A DNA stretch of 64,000 nt from contig NC_045148.1 in NCBI RefSeq assembly GCF_008831285.2, positions 11,886,183 to 11,950,182 on the forward strand, written 5' to 3'. The notes under the pieces were generated by a model. That model was not told where the DNA came from. It ran no database searches and was given only the letters and a program-made list of their open reading frames with translations. This DNA comes from Nymphaea colorata. Taxonomy: Eukaryota; Streptophyta; Magnoliopsida; Nymphaeales; Nymphaeaceae. The translations under genes were made by a program, and so were the position numbers. Positions 1 through 11,700 of the stretch are shown piece after piece (positions within the stretch are counted from its first letter, which is position 1; every line of letters starts with the position of its first letter).

Positions 1-1231
1 CAAAATCAAGCCATTTTCGAAAGGGACCACATGCAATTATCAATTGATTAGATTAACCTCTCGCAAGTGGTTGACAAAATGGAATCCAAACCCATGGTTT
101 CTTATGTTAGTGTATATGATTTTGTAGTTTTTTGACAGAAGTATGGTTGCCCTGCTTTTGATCAAGCTAACTAAGAAGCAAGCCCATGTCTACTGCCGGT
201 ACAGACCCACTTTAAATTGGAGGGACTTGAATCCCATTTTCTAGACCTGATAAAATTTGACCCAAAACTGGTCCTGATCAAACTCACTTGCACCTTTAGA
301 AGGGGAAGAGGAGGGAAGGAAAGGAGATCAATACAACTGAAAGTAGCAAAATCTTCCTCTTTACTTCACCATAGGACTTGTCAGCCTCAGCAAGGCAAAA
401 CCTAAAGCGTAAACCAACTCTACATATAGGACCCACTCAAGCCAAACCCAGTTGCAGCTATCCTAATTTAAAGAGCCCCTTCTGCCTCCCGTCAATTGAT
501 GTTGGTCTCATTGTCTCACTAGACATTAAAAAAGATCAACTGGGGCTCAAACAGGGACTTGGAAAATAATGGGTTTTATAGTTGCATGCAAATGGGAAAC
601 ATCCAACCATACAGATCTACAAACACTATGAATTCTCGATTAAATTTGTTCAAAACTAAAATGTTTCCACTTTCCACTTGTACTATTTTCTTTGGCCCTT
701 TTTGGTGCTTCAATTTTCTCCCACCCTTGTTTCCCCTTCGTGAGTTTTCCTCCTTTTTTCCTAGCCAAAGGATCAATGATGCATGTGTACTTGCAAAGAA
801 TAAAGCTGAACAAATTTAGGTTGTAGAGAAGCTTACATATTAGAGCCATGGAGAGAAAGAGATTCAAAGAGAGAGACTTACAATTGCAAAGTATTTTTGA
901 GTCTCTGACATTGGGCGATGGCTCCAAGCCTCTATCAGCCGCAGCTCCAGCCTCCAACCTCTAGCACTACTGCAATTTCACAGCGTTTAGCGACGGTTGA
1001 ACTTCAGAGGTGATTTGCGATTAAGAATAAGGGGTTTAGGGATAGAACCGTGGTTAATCAGGGCTACGTGTGAAGCTTGACCATTTTTATTTAATTTATT
1101 TATTTTTTAATTAAAGCAACTAAACAGTCCTTGAGGTATACACCTCAAACATTGAACGTGCCACATATGGAGGCATACACCTCTACATATGAGGCACACA
1201 CTTTAGGGATGTGTGCACCTTACACCTTTGC
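1..1231. other. upstream non-coding DNA
   Basis: No gene is supported here. The only open frames are short (62 to 105 codons), occur on both strands and resemble nothing I recognise. The sequence is AT-rich, with a C/T-rich tract around 660-780. From about 1110 it carries short imperfect inverted motifs built on CCTCAAGGTG-like and ACATATG-like words that lead into the palindrome at 1232-1263. Confidence 0.5.
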
Positions 1232-1263
1232 CTCAAGGTGTTTTTTTAAAAAAACACCTTGAG
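1232..1263. repeat. perfect 32-bp palindrome
   Basis: Two 16-base arms, CTCAAGGTGTTTTTTT and its exact reverse complement, meet with no spacer. A weaker inverted pair (TAAGAAGT / ACTTCTTA) follows at about 1279-1302. It lies immediately left of the LTR-like repeat at 1312. It could be the core of a foldback element or MITE, but no target duplication was identified. Confidence 0.8.
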
Positions 1264-1311
1264 TCGCTTTTATTTTGTAAGAAGTCTGCATACACTTCTT
1301 ACAACATTAGC

Positions 1312-2041
1312 GTGAATGGATCCATATCGTTTCGGGTCACCATGGGGGTTGTCTCCCGACTCTAGGTCACCCGTAGTATGCATGTGTCTATGTTTGCACC
1401 CATAGGAACTGTTAATTCACTAAAGCTAATGTAAATGAAAAGAATGTAATGAAGTGTATGTGAATGAAGTGAATGTAATTGTTAAATATGTTTTGTTTGG
1501 CCATTGAGAGGCCTTTACATGTCGTGGTATATGTGAGGGGCCTTCTTGACAAGTCATGTGACTTATGCCCTATCACGACATGATAGTGATTTGCTTTCGT
1601 AATTGTTTATCCTAGATTTGAGCCCTTACCTAAGAGGGTTAGGGAATTATCTTTGTCATACTGTGAAGGCTAAGCTTTCTATTGTTTTATTTTTCAAGTT
1701 TTGGCAGACCGGGGCAGTAGGTTGATTAGACGGCTCTACTCACATCCTATTGGGGAGGTTTTGAGTCTATTGTAGTGCTGACACGTCTTGTTTTGTTTTT
1801 ATTGATGCCTTGTTTTTGTTAGGCACCAATGTTGTCAATTGGGGCCTTTTTGTCATATGTATTATTGAGAAATATGATGTGATTTTTGTATAAACCGAAA
1901 TGATTATATAATGGAAAGTTTGCCCCATCGTTTTGACTTGCATGGCTCCTTTCCTTTTGAATCTTTGTGCTGTCACATCTCAATGTTTATGTCTTAACAA
2001 AAAAAATGGTTATTTGATGGTCAAAGTGTTGGGTTGCGACA
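1312..2041 (+). repeat. LTR-like repeat R1, copy 1 (truncated, solo)
   Basis: This block is the reverse complement of 9874-10528 and also of 63511-64000. Shared landmarks are the words around ATGGATCCATTCACG, CATTTACATTAGCTTTAGTGAAT, a run with ACATGTCGTGGTATATG, and CCTCCCCAATAGGATGTGAG. The right end reads ...TTGCGACA, matching the TGTCACACC / TGTTATCC ends of the other copies in reverse complement. Similarity stops at about 1312, so the other end is truncated. No primer-binding site follows 2041, so it looks like a solo or broken LTR. Orientation is assigned from the polypurine tract next to copy 2. Confidence 0.65.
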
Positions 2042-5000
2042 GCTTCCCTTCCCATTCTTTGTCTTTTGGTTGTAGAAATGAAGAGTTATGCAAAGCAACA
2101 AATTTCAATTGGGTTTTAAAAAAATTTGAAGTGAAAGGGATCTGCCCATCGGAACAAGGTTCAACCATTCATGTCGCCTTTAATCTGGGTACTTGGACCA
2201 AGGACTAAGTATTTTTTCTGATCATGTACAAGTCATTTAGTTGATGCAAATCCTATACGTTTGTGCATAAAAGCTTTGGATTTGAAATTGAAAGTTCCTT
2301 TTGATATTGACTTTTGACAAAGGATTTTGAACTTGTTTTTGGTAAATTAGAGTAAAATTTAGACAAGTTGTTTTAAAATTTAACTTGTTTTGACAAGTTA
2401 TTTGAAAATTCAACTTGTTTTAGAGAGTTTGGGTAAATTCTTTTGATAAAATTAAAAAAATTTCAAATTGATTTGGATTGAAGACCATTGTTTTGGTCTA
2501 AATTGTGTGCAATTTGAATTGAGCTTCAAAATCAATAATAATCTTGACAATGGTTTGAAATGGATCGGAATGTGGTTTTGATCCACGATTTTGAAAATTC
2601 AATTGTCAATTTGACAATTTGGATGATAAACTTGGAATGGAGTTTTGATTGAAAATTGAGAATTTGATTGAAAAATTGGGATTTTAGAGATTCATATCTA
2701 ATTCATCGTTGAGAACTTATATCACGATTTCAGATTGAGAATTATGATCAAATTTTGAGAAAAATAGCTAAGTCTACTTAGCAAATGAATTCCTTTTGGA
2801 GTCTATTTTTGCCAAACCATGTACTTAAGTCTAAGGGACATGAATTGATTTACAACGGATTCTCTTTTTAGAAAAAAAAATATAATTTCTCAAGTAAGTA
2901 AAACTTACCCTCTTTGAAGAAATGAAGGTTCAAAAATGTTTAAAAACATGTAATTTCAAACTATTTTTAGCTGAATTGGGTATCATGCTTGTGTTTTGTT
3001 TTGAAACTAAGAGTGATTTTTAAATTCTCATTACAATATGACTTTGTCACTTTTTGCAACTCAAAATTGAACCACTCAATTTCTAGAGAAGGTGCACGTG
3101 GTGCAATGGTGGATCACATTTATGAGAATGAATTCATCCCTAATAGGAAATTAATTTATATATTGTAGTAAATGTAAATAACTCTGTCACCGTGGAATGC
3201 TCTCATGGTGAGGAGCCTGAAATAGGTTTAGGCTAGCTGTTTTGAAGGGGATGTGGCTTTGGAGCTCTTTCCAATAATTGATTTATGGGTTCTCCTTTTA
3301 GAAAACCTCCTTATGCATTTTTCATGCATTAAAATATACATTTGATCGCATTTTTCTTGTTGGACATCATTCCCACTTATAAAATAGAAATGCAATAACA
3401 CGTTCCCCACAAATATGAAATTAAAATGACAACAATAAGCAAAAATGCGTGGAGAATAGGTTATAATTGCTTCTACTTTGTGGCCGGCCTAGGTATTTGG
3501 GGCTCTCCTTGGCTGGTTCTCTAAATCCAACAATAGTAAGCAAGAATCTAAATTAAGATTCGAGCTTGGCAAGGCTTTCAATAGACTTCTTCTTTGCTTA
3601 GAATTGTATAGATGAAGCGGATTTCCTTACAACAAAAATCCTAAACAAGGCTCCACTCAAGTAACTGAACTTAGCAAGTTCGAAAGCAAGGACTAGAAAA
3701 TGAGAAAAAGAGAAAGTTGGGAGGACTCTGTGCCTTTTGAGCTAGTGAGTAAGAATAGGTCTAGCTATGTGCCAAGCTGGAATAAAAATTGATTTAAATT
3801 TTTAGAAAATAGGCTGAGGTGGCTGCCACCAGCCTCTAATTCGACCAACGAATTAGAGAAATTTAATTTTTAATTGGCTCAATCCATAATACATGGATTC
3901 GTGACTTGCCAAAAGAAGATTAAATTGTTTTTAATCTTCTGAAATGATTCCAACCGAGTACACCTAACCCACATGCATGAGATAGGCGGGCTTGCCTAGG
4001 TGTGGTCCGGACATGGTCAAGCTAGTTTGAGTTAAGGTTTAAGTTTTAAACACTTGGTTTTGATTGAAAATTTGACAAAAGTACCCTTAGATCGGGTTTG
4101 AATTATTTTGAAATCGAGCTTGCTAGGTTCAAACATAGTGACTAAGCCCTAAATATTATTGAATTGTGAATTTTATTTGACAATTCAATTTAATTTGGAA
4201 AGACTTTTCAAAACCTTATCAAATTTGTTTTGAAAAGGACATTTTTGTCTATAATTCAATTGAAAATGGATTTAACTACATCAAATTTCAATTTGAAATA
4301 TGAATTTTCAATTTGATACTTGATTTGTACACTTGACAAATTCAAATGTGTATTTGATTTACATAGAATCCTAATTTTGGGTTTTATGAGTTCAAATTGA
4401 ACATGAAAGGACAAATTTTGTCAGAACCAATTGATCAAAGTAAAAGCTCATTTGGCAAATTGATGTTGACTTGATTTAAGTAAATTTGATGAATTTGAGA
4501 ATTTAGTAAAGAAGACTTGACCTAGTGAGGGTCCACTCCTATCCATTAGTTGGATTGTGGGGGTAGAACTAACTTTTTGCATAATTTTGACTAGGCTAAG
4601 TTCAAGTTGACTGAGCTTAGTTGAGGTTGGCAGCTAGGTGAGCCTACTTGCCTTAAAAGTAGGTTGGTGGGAAGCAATCATAGCTTCTTTAGAATTTGAC
4701 TCCTCTCTTAATTAAGAGGATCTTTCCAATTAATAGACAAAAAGAGGTATAAATTTCTCTATTTTCCCATGAAATTCAATGATGATTTTATCTAATTTCA
4801 TGACAATTTATAAATTTTTAAATGATGGCAACCTGAGAACTGGTGAGAGGGCGAGAAGGTGGAATACTAAAGAGGGAGACCGGTGGTCTGATCTCTATTT
4901 GCCGCCTGTTACTCAGAGGGAGGAATACCCGAAGGGAGAGGCTAATGCCGTTGAGCTCTCGGAGGCCCCTTCCCCATTCCCGGTGGTAGCAGGGTTGCAG

Positions 5001-5521
5001 CCTGCTGGCACAGAAGGTCTTGGGACACAACTGTCCATCATGTTCCAACTTCCAAGGTCTAACTCTTCGTGTAATATTTTTTGTGGGGGTTTTCATCGTT
5101 CACATTTCAGTAGGTTTTCTTGCAAGAGGGCAGCACAGCAGTCCCTGTGGTGGGTCCTCGTCGCAAGACCTACAATCACAGCACGTGGCATAAGTCGGGG
5201 TCTTTTGATTCGGGAGCCTCCAATGACCATATTAATCCCGTGGAAAAAAGTTAAATTCGAGACCGCCGAACCAACGTCAAATAAAACGTTCAGAAGGACG
5301 ACGTTAAATAAAACCTTGCAAAAGAAGATGGCATTTTTAATGCCGCAGATTTCCTATGGGTTCCCATTTGCCAACCCATTTTCCTCTTCCGCCAACCGCT
5401 AAACACGGAAGAAAGGGAGGCGGCGACACTGTAATTTGTCCTTTGGCCTTCCTCTTTAATCCTGCTTCTTCTTCGTCCTCTTCAGCCGCTGCTGCTGTGC
5501 TATTGTCCTCTAAAAACACGG
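2042..5521. other. 5' flank of the NAD synthetase gene, no other gene seen
   Basis: 2042-4780 is AT-rich with many short repeats built on AATTTGACAA- and CAACTTGTTTT-like words. From about 4830 the composition becomes more GC-rich. A 207-codon frame at 4779-5402 and overlapping frames on the other strand resemble no family I know and look fortuitous. The segment just before 5522 should hold the promoter and 5' UTR, but I see no decisive TATA box or transcription start. No upstream coding exon is needed because the ATG at 5522 starts a protein of normal family length at its N-terminus. Confidence 0.5.
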
Positions 5522-5715
5522 ATGAGGCTGCTGAAGGTAGCGACATGCAGCCTGAACCAGTGGGCCATGGACTTCGACCTGAACCTGCGGAACATCAAGG
5601 AATCGATCACTAGGGCAAAGGAGTTGGGCGCGACGATCAGAGTAGGGCCCGAGCTGGAAATTACGGGTTATGGTTGCGAGGATCATTTCTTCGAACCCGA
5701 TACCGTTGCCCATGC
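5522..5715 (+). CDS. NADS: NAD synthetase exon 1
   Basis: Encodes residues 1-64 plus two bases of codon 65 (donor GC|GTAAAG). The start MRLLKVATC matches the usual plant and animal N-terminus of the family, which decides the ATG at 5522. The segment [17 protein letters not shown] carries the first member of the glutaminase catalytic triad, Glu44. The context before the ATG (ACGG) is not strong. Confidence 0.95.
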
Positions 5716-8700
5716 GTAAAGTTCACCTCTCTCTCTATGTTCTCTTCCTTTTTTGCTCAACCAATCGATGGTTGGGCTTTCATCGCTTTGTCCGTCGTTG
5801 TTGCAATTTGGTGACTTTTTTAACTCTTTAGTCACAGATTCACACGCAGTTGGCACAGCTGGTCCTGCAATACTTCAATCTTCATCCTTCGTTTAGAATA
5901 GTCCATGGCCTTTTCACTTTCCTATGGAGATGCCTTTTTCCCTGCTTTTGGTTTTCGTCATGTTCTTCTTGCATGTATTGATTCTACTTAGATCGGTGAA
6001 GAACCGATTTGGTGATGCATGTCAAAGGACTTCTCCAGTTTTTTGTCAAATTCGAGAGTTCCAGTCTTTCTCCATTTTGGCGAATTCTCTCATCGCTGAG
6101 TCTGTTTCCGCGGAGTATGTAGATCTTGTTCCTCTGCCTTTGAACTAGAAGTTTCTTTTAGTTTCTGTCTGTTGAATTTTGCATGTTTTAGAACCAATAC
6201 AACAACTAAGCCATCATAAATATTAGGATGTCCTCTTGTATCCTTTTTCTTTCTTCTTCTGGATTGTTAATTTTTATTGATGATTGTTATCCTGTTTTTC
6301 ATGCCTAAAGACATGCTTCTCATGTTTTTGTTCTTCCTTTGGTTCTTTCTGATTTTCATCCCTTGTTTAGGTTACGTAAATTTTTGAGTATAGTGAAGGG
6401 CTGAAATGTTGTTTCCAAAAACTTTAGGTTCTTTCATTGTTGGCTTGGTTTGGAGCTTCATTTTGTTTCCTTCTGATTTATTCTCCTGTAGTTTGCAATT
6501 TATGAGAGTCTTCACTTGGAATGGAAGTGGGAAAGTGAGAGCTTTTCCTCATGGAGAATGATATATTGAAAAAGGCAAATTTGCTTTCTAGGTGATGTTC
6601 TTTAGATATGCATATTAGGTCTCAGTTTTGTTTGTTGTGGCAGCTGAAGTCACATTTATAACCAAATAGGATTCTACAATTAGTTTTGACTTTTTTATTT
6701 GAAATTTCTGCATTTTTTTCACAAAATCTGTGTTATTGCTTGGGGATGATTTAGACTAGTTGCCTAAGGCCATGTACTTTTTATTTTCTCAAGCTAGATT
6801 TGATTTCCTTTTATTTTTCTGTATCAGGTTTGTCGTCGACAGTAACAATGTTAATGCTAGATAGATTCATGAGTCCAATTAATTTTGTCTTTAGATAATT
6901 GACATTTTAAATTTCATGCTATTGCCTTTCATCAAAATTTTTATGAAGTTATCGGTAAGATCATTAGGAAGATTGCATGGATGAATGTGCAGGTGGGAAT
7001 GTTTGACAGAGCTTCTGTCAGGAGAATGGACAGAAGGAATCTTGTGCAGTATTGGCATACCTATTAGAGAAGGAAGTACCCTCTATAACTGTCAAGTCTT
7101 CTGTTTAAACCGAAAGATCCTTTTGATTCGGCCAAAGATGTGTCTTGCTGGTGATGGAAATTACAGGGAACCGAGATGGTTTTCAGCATGGAAGCACAGA
7201 GAGCAGTTGATTGACTTTCAACTTCCAAACATTGTCTCTGAGACTACATCACAGAAATCTGTGCCGTTTGGTTATGGTTATTTAATGTTCTCTGATACGT
7301 AAGTCCCTGATCTGGCATTTTATACTTTTTCTTGGCAACACTTTGTGGATAAAACACTTGAGTTTCATGTCATTAAGGTGCTAAACCTGCATAACTGATG
7401 TATTTTTTCTACTAATATATCCATATAGTTTGGGTTAATTGGTTCACATTCTCCTTGTACCTGTCACATAAAGATATGATACCAAAGGGTCATCAAGGTT
7501 TTGCTGCTCTTTTATCCTTTGAGTAGCAACCTTTCCAGTTGGTACCATCATATTCCTAGGTCTAACTCTTCTCCCTGCTTGATTGGTGGACCTTGCTTTC
7601 TAGCTCTCCCTTGCCTTCCCATTTGAGGCCAATGTTGGTCCAGCTTAAGGAGAGATCTATGCTCCGTGTTCAACACTAGTCATTGGCCCTTAAGTTTAAA
7701 TTGTTGTATCACTGATAGTTCAGATCCCTTGCACCTTTTCCAGAAGTCTGTGCAATTGTTGACACAATATCTTTCTAGTGATCAGCTTTACCCTTCTGTT
7801 ATAACATGTAAGCTTAGAAGGGAAGCTAGTTGGAGTATACATAGTCAATATTCTCTTAGTTTGTTTTATGTACATTTTTTGAGAACATATTGAATAACTG
7901 TTCTACATTTTTCTTTTAAGCTGTTTGATGTGGTCCTCTGGATCGATGTTATTCTGATTCATGGTGGTGACAACAATGTTAGTTGATTAAATCTTCTGGC
8001 TTGGTGTTCTCTCTCTCTCCATATACTAAAGCTAGTAAAGCAGACAAAATTGTTCAAAGAAAACATCCGTACATGGAAAGTACATGCATGTATAAAGTGA
8101 TTCAGTCATTTTGTGATTCTGAGAAAACAATGCTGATTCATGTTTTTTAGAATCATGAGCTGTTACGCAACCTTTGTGCTGTTATGTGCTAGTTTTTCTG
8201 AATCCTTTTTTCTCCTCAGAATGGTCGCAGCTGAAACATGTGAGGAACTTTTCACTCCAGATGCACCTCGAATTGAACTTGCACTGAATGGTGTTGAAAT
8301 CTTTGTTAATGCAAGTGGTAGTCATCATCAGTTAAGAAAGCTAAACATTCGTATGGACCGGATCAAGAATGCAACATTTATATGTGGCGGTGTTTATATA
8401 TATAGCAATCATAAGGGGTGTGATGGTGGCCGGCTTTACTTTGGTTTGGCATTTGTCCTTTGCCCTTTTGCTTTTCTAGAGTCACATCTAGTGTTTCTTC
8501 AATATAACTTTTTGCTGTTTGCTTGAGGCAGATGGATGTTCTTGTGTGGCTGTAAATGGAGACATTGTTGCGCAAGGTTCCCAGTTTTCGCTGAAGGACG
8601 TTGAGGTTTTAGTTGCACAAGTTGACTTGGATGCTGTGAGCATTCTCTTAACATTTATGTCGTTATTCTGCTCTTACTGCTCTTTTACACTTTTGGTAAA

Positions 8701-11700
8701 GTTACTCAAAGCATTTCAGAAGATATCATTTGTCACCATCTGGAGGCCGTACAAAATTAATTGTCAGGCTTCTTTGAGGCACTGTGTGTCATTTATTATT
8801 TCTCAAAACAATCTCTGCAAAACAGAAAGTCTTGGAGAAACAATTATGTTGTATTTTGTTAGCCAAAGGTAATATGCACTGACCCACCATCAAATACTAA
8901 TTCCTTTGTCTGTTCATCTTCTAGATGGAAATTAGCCACCTGAAGGAATGAATGAAATACGCTTTGGTGTTTAGAAGAAACAACTTTATCACTTTTATAA
9001 GCTCAAAATCCTCAAGAAACCTGAAAAAAATGCAACATTGCAATATTGACAATCATCCACACCCTTCCTTTTTTTGTAAGGGATGTATATGTGTGTACAT
9101 TTTGTAATGGAATTCTCCTTAAGCAGTCTTGAAGTTACAGAGTTCACAAGAAATACTTAGTTGCAAAGGACTAAGAAAGAAGGAACAATATTAGTCACAA
9201 AGGACAAGCATGCACTTGCTTGGGAGTTGGGACACATGAGATGAACTAATTATATATAGCTTAAAGCATAAGAACATGCTTAACAATATTATACATCATA
9301 GGAGATACTATACAAGATTCACAAGAGAAAGGAAGTGTAAGATCGATGGGAATTTTGAATAATTGTTTACAAGTTTTTGAAGGCTTTTGCATGTAAATTA
9401 AATGTACTAGTTAATAGGCTTGAAAAATGATTTTTTTTTAGTGAAAACATGTGGTTGTAAAATTATCTTTATAAAAAAAACACCTTATTAGAACTGAAAG
9501 ATCGGGGAGGAACCAGAAGAGAAACCAAACTTTCTAAAATAACCAGGAAACTAAGTCCTTCAAAAAGACTAGGAACCTAGGTTCTTAAAACAATTAAGGT
9601 GTAACAACCCGACCAACTCTTGGGCTGAAGCCCCTGGTTCAGTGGATCCCAACCCGCCTCCTAGCAGTTTCGGCTCCAAACTCAAAAATGCTAGGAACTA
9701 AGACAACTATCTATTCAATAACTCCCTTTATAATCCCTTGAAGATCCCTCACAATTTTCAATACGGGACTAAGTTTTTGAGGTGTGACAATCCACCCCCC
9801 TTAAGGCACACGCTTGTCCGCGCATGTGGGAGCCTAGGTTCGAGTGTTGAACCGGCTCTGTTACTGATACCAATGTTATCCACACCCCAACCCATTGACC
9901 CTCAAATAATTTTTTTTTGTTAAAACATAAAATGTCGAGGTGCGACGACACAATGATTCAAAAGGAAATGAGCTATGCAAAACAAAGACAATGAGACAAA
10001 CTTTCCATTATATAATAAATTCTGTTCTTACCAAATTACTTCACATTTCTCAAGAACACATATGACAAAATGCCCCAAAAGGTCAAAACCATGACACCGA
10101 TGCCTAACAAAAACAAGACATCAAAGAGACTTAAACATGACTTGCCGACACTACATTAAACCCAAAACCTCCCTAGTAGGATGTGAGTTTAGCCATCCAA
10201 TCAATCTGCTGCCCCGCGCCCGCCAAAACCTGAAAAATAAAACAACAAAAAGCTTAGCCTTCGTAGTATGAGATAAGGCATGCAGTCACATCATGGAAGC
10301 CCCTCACATATACCACGACATGTAAATGCCATTCGATGGCCACACTAAACACATTTAACAATCAGATCCACTTCATTCACATACACTTTATTCACATTCT
10401 TTTCATTTACATTAGCTTTAGTGAATTGGCAGTTCTTGCGGGTGCAAACACAGACACGTGCACACTACGGGCGACCTACAGTCAGGAGACAACCCCTGTG
10501 GTGGCCTGAAACGATGTGGATCCATTCACGTTGCACCGGTAGAGCACTCGTCCATGGATGTGTGAATTCCAAGAACAGTTGCTCAGCTTTCCCTAAGACG
10601 CCCAGGTTGGGAAGGCAGGAGCCCAACATTCCAAGCACATTACACAATGATATTTTGGGGCCTTGCACCACCTGCGCAGACCAGTGGCGAAGGCGGGACA
10701 TCTCCCAAACAGATTGCCACAACCCACTGGCCTTTCATCTATTATTCTTTCTTACTTATCATTATGAAAGCACACTTCACAACATGACCGGCTAGCCCAT
10801 TTAGGCTCGGTTAGGCCTCACTCACCCCACTTTTAAAATCCAAATTGCTGCAGTCCTCCCGGCAGCCACCTAAAGTGTTCGGTTGATTCCTAAACTGCAA
10901 AAATTAACTTTTGCTGTCACCTCCCAAGCCTTCAACTCATTGATATGAGGGTAATGATGCGTCCTCAAACTGCAATCCAATTCAACAGCCATAAAAGAGT
11001 GAAAATCAACGAAAAGGGAGTTTAAGAGAAGGGTCTATCATTAGAAGGGGCCCACGGTAGTTGTGATGGAGGCTGAAGACGAGTGAGAGAGGACACAAGA
11101 GGATGGGAGTGGGAGAGAGGCAGCGCATGTGAGGGAGACAGTGAGAGAGGGGAAACTGAGGGTTCGGGCGAGGGAGAAAGGGCAGGTGCGAGCAAAAGAG
11201 AGCGTGCAGAGAGGGAGAGTGCGGGCAGAGGGAGCGTGGGCAAAGAGAGGGCGCTGACAGGGGAGGAGACGGACAGAGAGAGCAAGAGAGACTGCACAGA
11301 GAGATGCAAGTAGAGAGACGAGAGAGTGGCGGAGGGAGACAATGCAAGAGAGAGGGCGTGGGAGGAAGAGGGGGACTTGACAGAGGAGAATCGGGATAGA
11401 GGGAGAGGTGATGGAAAACAATGAGAGGGAGGAGGAGAAAAAAGAAGGAGAAGAAGGAAGAGACAGAGAGAGAGAATGACATGCTTACCTACGCGCCGCC
11501 GCTGCTACCGCTGCCCTCTTCACCTCCGTCGCCGTTGTTCCTTCCACCTCCTGCTTCACTATGACGACCTCCCATCGGCGAAACCAGAGAGCGACGAAGA
11601 GGAATGCATTGAGGAAGGTGAGGAAGAAGAGCCCCCACGTCGGGCTCTTCATGCTGGTGTGTTTGGGTCCGGGTTTGGACCCGATCCGGCCCACCTGCAA

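Noticed and set aside
4779-5402. 207-codon open frame on the + strand upstream of exon 1
   Set aside because: No recognisable domain, overlapped by frames on the other strand, and the family's N-terminus starts at 5522.
11006-11482. Long Ser/Leu/Pro-rich minus-strand frames (up to 158 codons)
   Set aside because: They come entirely from the GA-rich tract; low complexity in every frame.
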